Part shown: positions 8,171-15,397 of the stretch, piece by piece
Position numbering within the stretch: the first letter of the stretch is position 1
How the letters are laid out: each line of letters starts with the position of its first letter
Assembly: GCA_910588535.1 (NCBI GenBank)
Contig: CAJUOO010000050.1
Coordinates: 1 to 24,633 of the forward strand
Origin: an uncultured Lachnospiraceae bacterium
Lineage (GTDB): Bacteria; Bacillota; Clostridia; Lachnospirales; Lachnospiraceae
Direction of reading: 5' to 3'
DNA: 24,633 nucleotides
Made by a program: the position numbers and the translations under genes
Notes under the pieces: generated by a model
Told to the model about the DNA's origin: nothing
Seen by the model: the letters and a program-made list of their open reading frames with translations, nothing else
Database searches by the model: none

Positions 8171-8749
8171 CTATATAAAGAGATCCAGCTTCTTCCGCTC
8201 CATAACCCCAAGCTGGTAAAAATCTGGGATCTCATATCTATTTCCGTCAATATCCGTCACCAAAAATCTGGAATCACTGAGAGAAACAACTGCATCCCCG
8301 CTCATCTGCGTGGTAAATCGGCACGCACCAAAGGTCGTTATCACATTCCAGTAAGCATATCCATATTCATCCTTTACATCCAAAACCTTAGTGATAACAG
8401 GCATAAAATAGCGCAGCTTAATCTGTTCTCTCAGCATATCCTGCTGATCCTTGGAAAGCACAGAAATCTTCTCCACAATCCCAATTTCCTTCGCTTTCTC
8501 GTCCGCCTCCCGGATGGAGATAAATTCTTCAGGATTTGTCAGAGGAAAGGTTAAGTATACCCCTACTCTGTCATATTCCTTGTCCTTTGTTTTTAACGAG
8601 AGAAATCCTCCCTCCGTTCTGGAAAACTGTGCATTTTCTCCGTTGAGAAAGCGCATCTCCAAAAGCTCCTCGGACTCCTTTTTTAAAGCTTCTTCGTCAA
8701 ATTCCTCAAGATCAAGCAAATTTGACTGATTGTTTTCCTGTTCGCTCAA
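8171..8749 (-). CDS. DUF1854 domain protein
   Basis: 192 residues, acidic at the N-terminus (LLDLEEFDEEALKKESEELLEMRFLNGENAQFSRTEGG is coarse-grained as an acidic helix then strand). The body has the family's pattern: a short strand-rich stretch, PLTNPEEFISIREADEKAKEIGIV (about 70-93), LREQIKLRYFMPVITKVLDVKDEYGYAYWNVITTFGACRF, and the closing region with DIDGNRYEIPDF. No membrane segment or signal is visible, so it is likely cytosolic. Start is TTG at 8747-8749, chosen because GGAGGG lies six bases upstream and no ATG is usable. It lies 21 bases after one ABC exporter half and 78 bases before the other; that fixed placement suggests it works with the transporter. Its function is not known. 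Confidence 0.85.
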   Translation of the reverse strand: MSEQENNQSNLLDLEEFDEEALKKESEELLEMRFLNGENAQFSRTEGGFLSLKTKDKEYDRVGVYLTFPLTNPEEFISIREADEKAKEIGIVEKISVLSKDQQDMLREQIKLRYFMPVITKVLDVKDEYGYAYWNVITTFGACRFTTQMSGDAVVSLSDSRFLVTDIDGNRYEIPDFYQLGVMERKKLDLFI

Positions 8750-8770
8750 TATAATCCCTCCAATATTCGT

Positions 8771-11089
8771 TTATTCAATTCCTCGCATAGCAAGAGCTTT
8801 TGTCTGAAGCTCGCTCAGTTTATAATAGGTTCCCTTCTTGGCAAGCAGCTCTTCATGTGTTCCCGATTCGGTAAGTCTTCCATCATCCAGCACAATTAAA
8901 TGTGTCGCATTTCGCAGTGTGGAAAGACGATGAGCAATCGAGAGCACCGTTCTGCCCTTCTCCAATTTCTCTAAAGATTTCTGAATAGCCAACTCTGTCT
9001 CCGTGTCCACCGCAGAAGTCGCTTCATCCAAAATCAATATCTTAGGATCGGCAAGGATTGCTCTCGCGATCGAGATTCTCTGCTTTTCTCCACCTGAGAG
9101 AGAACGGCTGGAAGAACCCAAAAGGGTGTCATAGCCCTCTGGCATACGACAAATAAAATCATGTGCATTGGCCTGAATCGCGGCACGAATAATTTCCTCC
9201 CGGCTTGCCTCTGGACGTGCATAGGCGATATTTTGCGCCACGGTGCCCATAAATATATATGTTTCCTGAGATACCATGGCAACATTCTTGCGCAGCTCAT
9301 GAAAACCGTACTGTTTTACGTTAATTCCATCAACCAGAACCTCACCCTCCTGCGTATCATAAAGACGTGAGATCAGATTGACCAATGTGGATTTCCCTGC
9401 GCCAGATCGTCCTACAATGCCAAATACCTCCCCAGCTTTTACATGAAAGCTAATATCTTTTAAAATTGGCTTGTGTGCCTCGTAGCCAAAAGTAACATTC
9501 TTTAATTCTATCTCTCCTCTTAAAGTATCCGGCCTAATAGGATCTGCCGCCTCTTTTACCTCAGGCACTGCATCAATAATCTCAAACATACGCTGCGCTG
9601 AGTTCATACAATTTGTATACCAGCGAATCATACGTGACATAAATTCCAAAGGCCCCTTAAGCTGTCCCACATAACCAGAGAAGGTCAAAAGAAGTCCAAG
9701 CTCAATATCAGAGCCTCCAATAATCAGAGCGCCTCCCACTGCCCAGACAAGGAAACTGATAGTATCCTCGACCGTACAATACAATGCAAAAAATTTATTA
9801 TCATAGCGCGCCAGATCCATCTCCGCTGTTTTCATCCTTCCATTGTTCTTAGAAAACCGCGTTATCTCCTGCTCCTGCTGCCCAAATGCTTTCACCACGC
9901 GCGCACCGGTAAAATTTTCATTCATCTGTCCCTTTAAACGGCGGTTTGCACGATGTCTCTTTCCGTAATAATGCCAGAGATGCGGAAGCATCCGATAGCT
10001 GATAACGACAAGCACCGGCATTAAAAATACAGATACAAGAGCCAGAAGTGGATTTAACAAAAACATAATAATGCTCGTCGCCAAAATATTGCCGACATTA
10101 ATCAAAAAATAAGGAATTCCATCTATAAAAAAGCTTGAGATCTCCTCGGCGTCATCTGAAACACGCGTCATCAACCCCCCTGTCTGTCTTCTGGAATAAA
10201 AGCTGATAGAAAGCCTTCCCATAGAGGAAAATACTTGACTTTTTAGCTTAGCCACCACCTCTGGTGCTATTTTTGCCGTGAGAAATCCCTGCAAAATTCC
10301 AATTCCCTGTATAGAAATCTTTGTCAGAAGCATAGCAAGCACCAAAAATACAAGTGCCATCACAAAACGTCCCTCTGGAATATGTAAAAAAGCAAGAAAT
10401 GCCTCATCCTTTGCCAATACTTTATCATAGAGAATCGTACCGGTCAGATACGGCCAAATCAAGTTAAGTCCCGCTGTTCCAAGATAACATAACACCATCA
10501 CGACAAGGTGTTTCTTATATGGAAGAAAATAAGCCATAACTCGAAGCAAAATAGACTTTTTGTCCATACACTTTGGACAGACCTTTCGCTCCTGATCTGG
10601 ATAAATCATGCCACACTTAGGGCAGCAGTCTTTTCCCTTCTTAACATCCAGTTCTTCCTTTGTGATTTCCTCGCTATTCTTAAGTTTCTTCTGAAGGCGG
10701 CAGAGCCGCAAAAAGCCCTCCATTCGAGTGTTAGAAAAATGACAGAAATTCCTCTCCACTCCATCAATCTTTACCATCAGTACACCGGTAGCGACCTGCC
10801 GGATCACTTCCATACTCTCCACATGGCTCAGCTCAAAAATCTGCAGTGCCGGCTCTTCTGCCAATGCAATATCTTCCTTTATCTGAAAGCTATTGTAGCC
10901 GCCAAAGCCATGCTCCGCTTTTTCCATAAAAGGGTAAGTTGCCAATAACAGCTTATCCTTTGTCAGTGCCACCACAGAATCTGAGAATCGATAATCCATA
11001 TCAAAATCTGCCGTGACAGCAAAGATAATCGCATCTTTCTCAATTCCATATTTTCGGGCGACACTGACAAAACTATTTGGTAGATTCAT
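8771..11089 (-). CDS. ABC exporter half (TMD-NBD) with N-terminal sensor-like domain and zinc ribbon
   Basis: 772 residues. The open frame extends 31 codons further, but ATG at 11087-11089 is preceded by GGAGGGGTG and begins the homologous region, so I chose it. Residues 1-150 are a beta-rich, non-transporter domain (VVALTKDKLLLATYPFM, HVESMEVIRQVATGVLMVKIDG). A zinc ribbon follows: C156-x2-C159-x11-C171-x2-C174. The membrane domain spans about 185-500. The ATPase shows Walker A GRSGAGKST near 563, signature LSGGEK near 665, Walker B LILDEATSAVD near 683 and H-loop IAHRLST. Both NBDs of the pair look catalytically complete, unlike many heterodimeric exporters in which one site is degenerate. 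It is the first gene of the five-gene run that ends with sdaAA. Confidence 0.9.
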   Translation of the reverse strand: MNLPNSFVSVARKYGIEKDAIIFAVTADFDMDYRFSDSVVALTKDKLLLATYPFMEKAEHGFGGYNSFQIKEDIALAEEPALQIFELSHVESMEVIRQVATGVLMVKIDGVERNFCHFSNTRMEGFLRLCRLQKKLKNSEEITKEELDVKKGKDCCPKCGMIYPDQERKVCPKCMDKKSILLRVMAYFLPYKKHLVVMVLCYLGTAGLNLIWPYLTGTILYDKVLAKDEAFLAFLHIPEGRFVMALVFLVLAMLLTKISIQGIGILQGFLTAKIAPEVVAKLKSQVFSSMGRLSISFYSRRQTGGLMTRVSDDAEEISSFFIDGIPYFLINVGNILATSIIMFLLNPLLALVSVFLMPVLVVISYRMLPHLWHYYGKRHRANRRLKGQMNENFTGARVVKAFGQQEQEITRFSKNNGRMKTAEMDLARYDNKFFALYCTVEDTISFLVWAVGGALIIGGSDIELGLLLTFSGYVGQLKGPLEFMSRMIRWYTNCMNSAQRMFEIIDAVPEVKEAADPIRPDTLRGEIELKNVTFGYEAHKPILKDISFHVKAGEVFGIVGRSGAGKSTLVNLISRLYDTQEGEVLVDGINVKQYGFHELRKNVAMVSQETYIFMGTVAQNIAYARPEASREEIIRAAIQANAHDFICRMPEGYDTLLGSSSRSLSGGEKQRISIARAILADPKILILDEATSAVDTETELAIQKSLEKLEKGRTVLSIAHRLSTLRNATHLIVLDDGRLTESGTHEELLAKKGTYYKLSELQTKALAMRGIE

Positions 11090-11160
11090 TTCACCCCTCC
11101 GTTTTTCCCTCCCAGAATACAGACAACGCATCCTAATGTGTCTCATGTAAATCTGCGCAA

Positions 11161-11188
11161 TACAATATGATATAAATATCATATTGTA
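11161..11188. promoter_or_regulatory. 28-bp perfect palindrome upstream of the ABC exporter operon
   Basis: Two perfect 13-base arms, TACAATATGATAT and its complement ATATCATATTGTA, flank a central AA. It lies 72 bases before the chosen ABC start and 15 bases below the T-run of the upstream terminator. As DNA it has the form of a dimeric repressor operator; as RNA it would be a hairpin with almost no loop. On the minus strand TATCAT or TATGAT inside it could act as a -10, though no good -35 is visible. Confidence 0.7.
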
Positions 11189-11203
11189 CTATGCAAAAAA
11201 ATG

Positions 11204-11236
11204 AAAAAAATCATGGCCCCTGAACGGCAGCCATGA
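11204..11236 (-). terminator. Intrinsic terminator after the 23-aa peptide ORF
   Basis: On the minus strand TCATGGC and GCCATGA (11230-11236 and 11211-11217) pair perfectly over seven bases, with a further CC/GG inner pairing, and are followed by seven T. It starts 39 bases after the peptide stop and lies 115 bases before the ABC exporter start, so it either ends the peptide mRNA or acts as an attenuator for the operon. Confidence 0.8.
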
Positions 11237-11275
11237 CTATAATCATTCTCTTTCATACGACACAAATAAGCTGAC

Positions 11276-11347
11276 TTAATCTGCAAAATTCCGGGAGACA
11301 ATTTCATAACTATTTTGTTGTGACATATTGTTGCTAAATCTTGTCAT
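11276..11347 (-). CDS. 23-aa peptide, possible regulatory leader of ABC operon
   Basis: A 24-codon ORF with ATG at 11345-11347 and TAA at 11276-11278. It begins MTRFSNNMSQQ and ends VSRNFAD; it is polar, with four asparagines, four serines, no cysteine and no hydrophobic segment, so no signal peptide or membrane anchor. Support for translation is strong for its size: AGGAGG lies nine bases upstream, a TTGACA-N17-TATACT promoter lies about 55 bases upstream, and an intrinsic terminator follows. I do not recognise the sequence. The context, directly before a heterodimeric ABC exporter operon, fits a leader peptide for ribosome-dependent attenuation, as known for bmrB before bmrCD in Bacillus; it could instead be an independent small protein or a substrate of the exporter. 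Too short for usual gene callers. The leader RNA can also pair the start-codon region (CATGAC) with the terminator arm (GTCATG). Confidence 0.6.
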   Translation of the reverse strand: MTRFSNNMSQQNSYEIVSRNFAD

Positions 11348-11400
11348 GATACATTGCCTCCTTTCTTTTTTTATTGTTATTTTAACCATGAACATCTTTT

Positions 11401-11429
11401 AGTATAAGCGCAATCAAAGAAGATGTCAA
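11401..11429 (-). promoter_or_regulatory. Strong sigma-A promoter for the 23-aa peptide unit
   Basis: Minus-strand TTGACA, 17 bases, TATACT: a perfect -35 and five of six in the -10, with optimal spacing. Expected start of transcription near 11394. It is the best-matching promoter in the window. The gene-free stretch 11090-11520 holds this promoter, the peptide ORF, its terminator and the 28-bp palindrome. Confidence 0.8.
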
Positions 11430-11520
11430 CTATTTTTACAAATAATAGATTTGTAAAATATATATTTTTAAGCAGATTTACACAAATAATTTATTGATAA
11501 TTTCTTTTGATAATTATCCT

Positions 11521-11991
11521 CTAAAAATCATCCTCCAATAGTTCTTGTCCATCGGCGGCTGTTGTGGCAAGAGAATCACACCTCTCATTTTGTGGGTGTC
11601 CGTCGTGTCCTTTTACCCAGATAAATGTCACCTTATGTGGCTGCTTTGCCCGAAGCAACCGCTGCCACAGATCTTTATTTTTGACAGGCTCATTCTTTCC
11701 GCGTTTCCATCCCTTCTTTATCCATCCATCGATCCAGTGGTCATTAAATGCCTTTACCAGATATTGAGAGTCAGAATAAAGCTCCACCGTACAGGGTTTG
11801 ATAAGCGCCTCAAGTCCGACGATAGCTGCCATCAGCTCCATCCGGTTATTGGTGGTTTTTTTATATCCCGCGGAAAATTCCCTGCTATGTTCTTTTCCCG
11901 ATGGATCGGTGTAGGATAGGATTGTACCGTATCCTCCGGGGCCGTCGGGATTTCCGCGTGCGGCTCCATCTGTGTAGATTTTCACAAGCAT
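11521..11991 (-). CDS. rnhA: Ribonuclease HI
   Basis: 156 residues, the usual length. It cuts the RNA strand of RNA-DNA hybrids, for example Okazaki primers and R-loops. All four metal-binding acidic residues are visible: D8 in IYTDGAARGNP, E52 in NNRMELMAA, D74 in LYSDSQYLV and D139 in NERCDSLA, with the catalytic histidine region WVKGHDGHP. The frame has an ATG two codons earlier (11995-11997), but AAAGGAG lies seven bases before the ATG at 11989-11991 and only two before the first, so I chose the later one. Its start overlaps the end of the MutS-like gene, so the two are translationally coupled. I see no strong terminator after it, only a weak AT-rich hairpin near 11496-11518. Confidence 0.95.
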   Translation of the reverse strand: MLVKIYTDGAARGNPDGPGGYGTILSYTDPSGKEHSREFSAGYKKTTNNRMELMAAIVGLEALIKPCTVELYSDSQYLVKAFNDHWIDGWIKKGWKRGKNEPVKNKDLWQRLLRAKQPHKVTFIWVKGHDGHPQNERCDSLATTAADGQELLEDDF

Positions 11992-13670
11992 TTCCATTCT
12001 CCTTTTTCCATAAATTGCTCTGCAGATTCTTCCGCCGCATGAATCAACTTTTCAGGATATCCTAGAAGTGACAAAAGACGGATGGCATTTCTTGTGACCG
12101 CTCGTCCTTCTCGCAGGCGATAATCAAAGTGAACATCCCCGTCGCTGACCTCCTCCTCAAAATGATAATTGACGTAAGCTCTCTCTAGCATATAGGTCAG
12201 CTCCACATCATGTGTCGCCGCAAAACATAATATATTGTTGCCGCAAAGCTCCAAAAGCACCTGAGCAGACGCGGCAATTCGTTCCACTGTGTTGGTGCCG
12301 CGAAGTACCTCATCCACCAGACAAAGTACCATCTCTCCTCGCTTCTTTGCGTCGAGGATTCGCTTGAGCGATCGAATTTCTGCCAGATAATAGCTCTCCT
12401 GTCTCATTAAATTATCTCGTATTGCCATAGATGAGTACAGACGGAAAAAGCAAGCATGATACTGCTTTGCTGGCACTGTCATCAAGGTCTGCGCAAGCAC
12501 AGAGCAGATACCTACCGTTTTTAAGAAAGTAGATTTGCCGGAGGCGTTGGAGCCTGTAATTAAAACTCCGCGCGCTGCCTGTATAGTATTTGGGATTGGG
12601 CGATCTAACATGGGATGATACATATCAGACAAAGAGAGCGAGACTTGTTCCGAATCAGAAAGAAACTCAGGTATACAATAATCCTGCAATAGCTCTCGAA
12701 AGGATGCCGCCGCAATCAAACTTTCTATATAACCAAAAATCTCAAATATACGGCAGATCTCCCGCTCCTTCTCCTGCATTTTTTTCTGCATACGATTAAA
12801 TTGAATCAGATCCATATGTGTCAATATACGCACATAGTCTAGAAGTGCTTCCTCCATCGATCCTGTCATACGGTTGGAGCAGATAAGGCGAGAACCTTTC
12901 GCAAACCCAGCACATTCCTTTTTCAGACGAATAAGCTCGTCAAAATATCCTGATAACTCGGTGATTCCTGTGCGGGTGAGCGTATCTGTCAGATAGAGCA
13001 TCCCTGTCACCTGTTTGACACATACAAAATATGGCTCAACAATCCCTTTTTCTTTATAATAACTGGTTATTCCATAGGCAACAGACACAAACAAGAAAAA
13101 CACGCCAATTCCGCTGTCCACAAAAAGCATAAGCAACGAGATAATTTCAGCTATAATTACCATATAATGATTGGCATTTCCCCTCACCGGAAGATCCATA
13201 AGCCTGAGAAGATAATCACTGACAGAATGTTTTTTCATTCTGCCAAGCTGATGATAAATCTCCTGAAGTTTTAAGCGTTCCTTCTCGTGAGTCTGGAAAA
13301 AGGAGATGATTCTGTGCCGCTCCTCAAGCTCCTTCTCGTCCGAGATTGGCGTTCGAAGCAGCCAGTACAGATAATCCTCTCCAACAGAGGAACAGGTCTG
13401 ATTCACCAACAGGAAAATATCCTCCATTCCAAGATCATCCCACGTCAAATCATCCAGATAAAATGCCGCTCTGTGGCGATAATTTTTAAAATAGTGGGAA
13501 ATGCGTGCAAGCTCCTCCACTGCATATTCCCTCTCCGGCAATTTACCGAAACTCTCCTTTGCATGTCGTAAAAATTTTTCCCTATTTTTTCTCTGATTAC
13601 TGGCAAACTGAACGATCAGCACCACAACTACCGCACAGAAAAACAGAATCAGTCCCTGTTCCGTCATCAT
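11982..13670 (-). CDS. Membrane-anchored MutS-related ATPase
   Basis: 562 residues. The C-terminal ~200 residues are a MutS domain V ATPase: Walker A GSNASGKST at 373-381, Walker B VLCLVDE at 448-454, then LRGTNTVERIAAS and a closing ATHD. It lacks the N-terminal mismatch-recognition domain of MutS. Instead there is a membrane segment at about 7-22 and a pair of hydrophobic segments at about 170-200, separated by charged helices, so the ATPase is probably held at the inner face of the membrane. Function is unknown; it should not be called a mismatch repair enzyme. It starts two bases after the stop of the NCS2 permease without a clear Shine-Dalgarno, which suggests coupled translation. ATG at 13668-13670 or the next codon. 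Confidence 0.85.
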   Translation of the reverse strand: MMTEQGLILFFCAVVVVLIVQFASNQRKNREKFLRHAKESFGKLPEREYAVEELARISHYFKNYRHRAAFYLDDLTWDDLGMEDIFLLVNQTCSSVGEDYLYWLLRTPISDEKELEERHRIISFFQTHEKERLKLQEIYHQLGRMKKHSVSDYLLRLMDLPVRGNANHYMVIIAEIISLLMLFVDSGIGVFFLFVSVAYGITSYYKEKGIVEPYFVCVKQVTGMLYLTDTLTRTGITELSGYFDELIRLKKECAGFAKGSRLICSNRMTGSMEEALLDYVRILTHMDLIQFNRMQKKMQEKEREICRIFEIFGYIESLIAAASFRELLQDYCIPEFLSDSEQVSLSLSDMYHPMLDRPIPNTIQAARGVLITGSNASGKSTFLKTVGICSVLAQTLMTVPAKQYHACFFRLYSSMAIRDNLMRQESYYLAEIRSLKRILDAKKRGEMVLCLVDEVLRGTNTVERIAASAQVLLELCGNNILCFAATHDVELTYMLERAYVNYHFEEEVSDGDVHFDYRLREGRAVTRNAIRLLSLLGYPEKLIHAAEESAEQFMEKGEWKCL

Positions 13671-13672
13671 AA

Positions 13673-15085
13673 TTAAAATGCGATAAAGAACTTACCGATA
13701 AACAATACAGAAAGCACCAGAGTAAGAACAGATACCTCCTTTGCCCTTCCGGTACAGATCTTTACAATACTGTAAGCAATCAGGCCAATGCCAATACCAT
13801 TTCCAATACCACCTGTCACCATCATAAAAAGCAACATCAGCACCACGGAAACAGACGCGGATACATCTGAATAATCCACCTCTTTCAGCGCGCTGATCAT
13901 AAGCACTCCCACGAATACCAAAGCCGCTGAGGTAGCTGGAGCTGGGATAAGAGCCGCGATCGGTGCGACGAACATGCAGGCAAGAAAACACAGACCTGTC
14001 ACAACGGAAGTAAGACCTGTGCGGCCTCCCTCCTCCACGCCAGAAGCAGACTCAATAAATGTGGTAACTGTTGAGGTTCCAGTACATGCACCCACGCAAG
14101 TTGCAAGAGAATCTGCCAACATTGCCTTATTCATATCTGGCATCTCCCCTTTTTCATTTAACATATTTGCCTTCTTTGCCGTGCCGAGCAAGGTACCGAT
14201 GGTATCAAACATATCAACCATACAGAACGAAATAACTGTCATAATTGCCGACAAAAATCCCATGCTGAACAAGGTTTTAAAGCTGAATGTCAAGAATGTC
14301 ATATCAAACATATCCTTAAACGGCGGCAGAAAGCTTGCCCCACTTAAAGAAGCAAATGGATTCGTCCCAAGTATAAAAGACCCAATCCAATAGACAATAG
14401 CTGCCACAACCATACCAATCAGAATAGAGCCTTTTACCTTTTTATGGTTGAGTGCAGCGATTGCAAACAATCCTACAAACATGGTGATAATATATAAAAT
14501 CATGGTAGGATATGCGGAACCCATAGCTGCCTTAGTGACAGAGGCACCATCTGTAAAAAATCCTATCATCGTCTGGGAGCCACCGTCATAATAAACGGCT
14601 GCATTGGTCGACAGGCCGATATTGACAAGCATCAATCCAATACCTGCTGATATGCCAAGGCGCACAGACTTAGGAATCGCCTCCACAATCTTCTCACGAA
14701 TCTTTAATACAGTGAGAACTGTAAATAAAATTCCAGAAATTAAAATAATCGCAAGTCCGCCACCGAACGCCTCCTCATAGGCAATTCCGGCCGCTGCTGC
14801 GATTCCTGCCACAACCGATGCAAAATAACTGTTAAGTCCCATACCGGGTGCAAGAGCAAATGGTTTATTTGCCAAAAACGCCATCAGGATCGTGCCCACT
14901 GCTGCCGACAGAATAGTAGCCATAAATACCGCGTTCCAGAGCGGCGTCCCAACTGCAAAATTTGTGAGCAGATTAGGATTAAGCTGAACAATGTAAGCCA
15001 TCGTCATGAAGGTGGCAAGACCTGCAATGATCTCTGTCTTGACATTTGTGTGGTTTTCTTTGAGTTTAAAGACCTTTTCTAACAT
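13673..15085 (-). CDS. NCS2 family purine permease (AzgA-like)
   Basis: 470 residues with about 12-14 hydrophobic segments. It carries the AzgA/PbuG-type opening EIIAGLATFMTMAYIVQLNP (about 18-37), NKPFALAPGMGLNSYFA near 68-84 and the family motif near GTSTVTTFIESASGVEEGGRTG (about 337-358). Members import adenine, guanine or hypoxanthine by proton symport; which base is used here cannot be read. The ATG follows AGGAGGAAGGAAA. It heads a run with the MutS-like ATPase and RNase HI. I looked for a purine riboswitch in its short leader and found none. Confidence 0.9.
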   Translation of the reverse strand: MLEKVFKLKENHTNVKTEIIAGLATFMTMAYIVQLNPNLLTNFAVGTPLWNAVFMATILSAAVGTILMAFLANKPFALAPGMGLNSYFASVVAGIAAAAGIAYEEAFGGGLAIILISGILFTVLTVLKIREKIVEAIPKSVRLGISAGIGLMLVNIGLSTNAAVYYDGGSQTMIGFFTDGASVTKAAMGSAYPTMILYIITMFVGLFAIAALNHKKVKGSILIGMVVAAIVYWIGSFILGTNPFASLSGASFLPPFKDMFDMTFLTFSFKTLFSMGFLSAIMTVISFCMVDMFDTIGTLLGTAKKANMLNEKGEMPDMNKAMLADSLATCVGACTGTSTVTTFIESASGVEEGGRTGLTSVVTGLCFLACMFVAPIAALIPAPATSAALVFVGVLMISALKEVDYSDVSASVSVVLMLLFMMVTGGIGNGIGIGLIAYSIVKICTGRAKEVSVLTLVLSVLFIGKFFIAF

Positions 15086-15128
15086 TTTCCTTCCTCCTAT
15101 GTTTATAATGTGATAAAACTACACTGAA

Positions 15129-15157
15129 AGTATACTATGAACTGGGAAAAAATACAA
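15129..15157 (-). promoter_or_regulatory. Promoter of the NCS2 permease gene
   Basis: Minus-strand TTGTAT, 17 bases, TATACT. The -10 lies 43 bases before the ATG, directly after the terminator hairpin of the preceding unit, leaving a leader of about 35 bases. Confidence 0.6.
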
Positions 15158-15163
15158 GAAAAT

Positions 15164-15211
15164 AATTGTCTACGGTTCTTTGTCATTCCATTTCAAGAAC
15201 CATAGACAATT
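15164..15211 (-). terminator. Terminator of the DUF512-der-plsY-gpsA-spoIVA unit
   Basis: Arms of 17 bases (AATTGTCTATGGTTCTT and AAGAACCGTAGACAATT on the minus strand) pair completely when one G-U is allowed, with a 14-base loop. The T-rich stretch TTATTTTCTTGTATTTTTT follows. The single mismatch on the plus strand versus G-U on the minus strand supports minus-strand function. It starts 13 bases after the 47-aa ORF stop. Confidence 0.7.
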
Positions 15212-15224
15212 TTTCGGACAATAG

Positions 15225-15368
15225 TTACATAAATCCATACAGAAAAACTAACTGTGCAATAAACATAACATATGAGACGCCGATCGCGTAGAAAAAAGAA
15301 CGTTTCCCTTCACGATCGGCGCTGTCATATGTCTGAAAACCGTTTTCTGTCAGATATGTATAAAACAT
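15225..15368 (-). CDS. 47-aa small membrane protein downstream of spoIVA
   Basis: A 48-codon ORF with ATG at 15366-15368 and TAA at 15225-15227, starting 29 bases after spoIVA and ending just before the terminator. The first half is polar with charged residues (TENGFQTYDSADREGKR); the second half is a single hydrophobic, aromatic segment (FFYAIGVSYVMFIAQLVF), ending LYGFM. This layout gives a cytosolic N-terminus, a positively charged GKR before the helix, and a C-terminal anchor. I do not recognise a family. No good Shine-Dalgarno precedes the ATG, only an A-rich stretch, which is the main doubt. Position behind spoIVA suggests expression in the mother cell during sporulation by read-through. 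A strong inverted repeat (CGCCGATCG/CGATCGGCG, with outer CATATGA/TCATATG) lies within the coding sequence. Confidence 0.6.
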   Translation of the reverse strand: MFYTYLTENGFQTYDSADREGKRSFFYAIGVSYVMFIAQLVFLYGFM

Positions 15369-15397
15369 ATTTTTTTAAAGCTTACAGCACAACATAT

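Noticed and set aside
11090..11182. N-terminal extension of the first ABC exporter half
   Set aside because: The extra 31 codons run through the palindrome and lack a ribosome binding site, while ATG 11089 has GGAGGGGTG next to it.
15086..15224. Purine riboswitch before the NCS2 permease
   Set aside because: The strong hairpin there lacks the three-way junction core of the purine aptamer and lies upstream of the likely promoter; it fits a terminator.
15260..15325. Structured non-coding RNA suggested by nested inverted repeats (CGCCGATCG and CATATGA arms)
   Set aside because: The repeats fall inside an intact 47-aa ORF with a membrane-protein pattern, which explains the stretch better; RNA structure remains possible as a second function.
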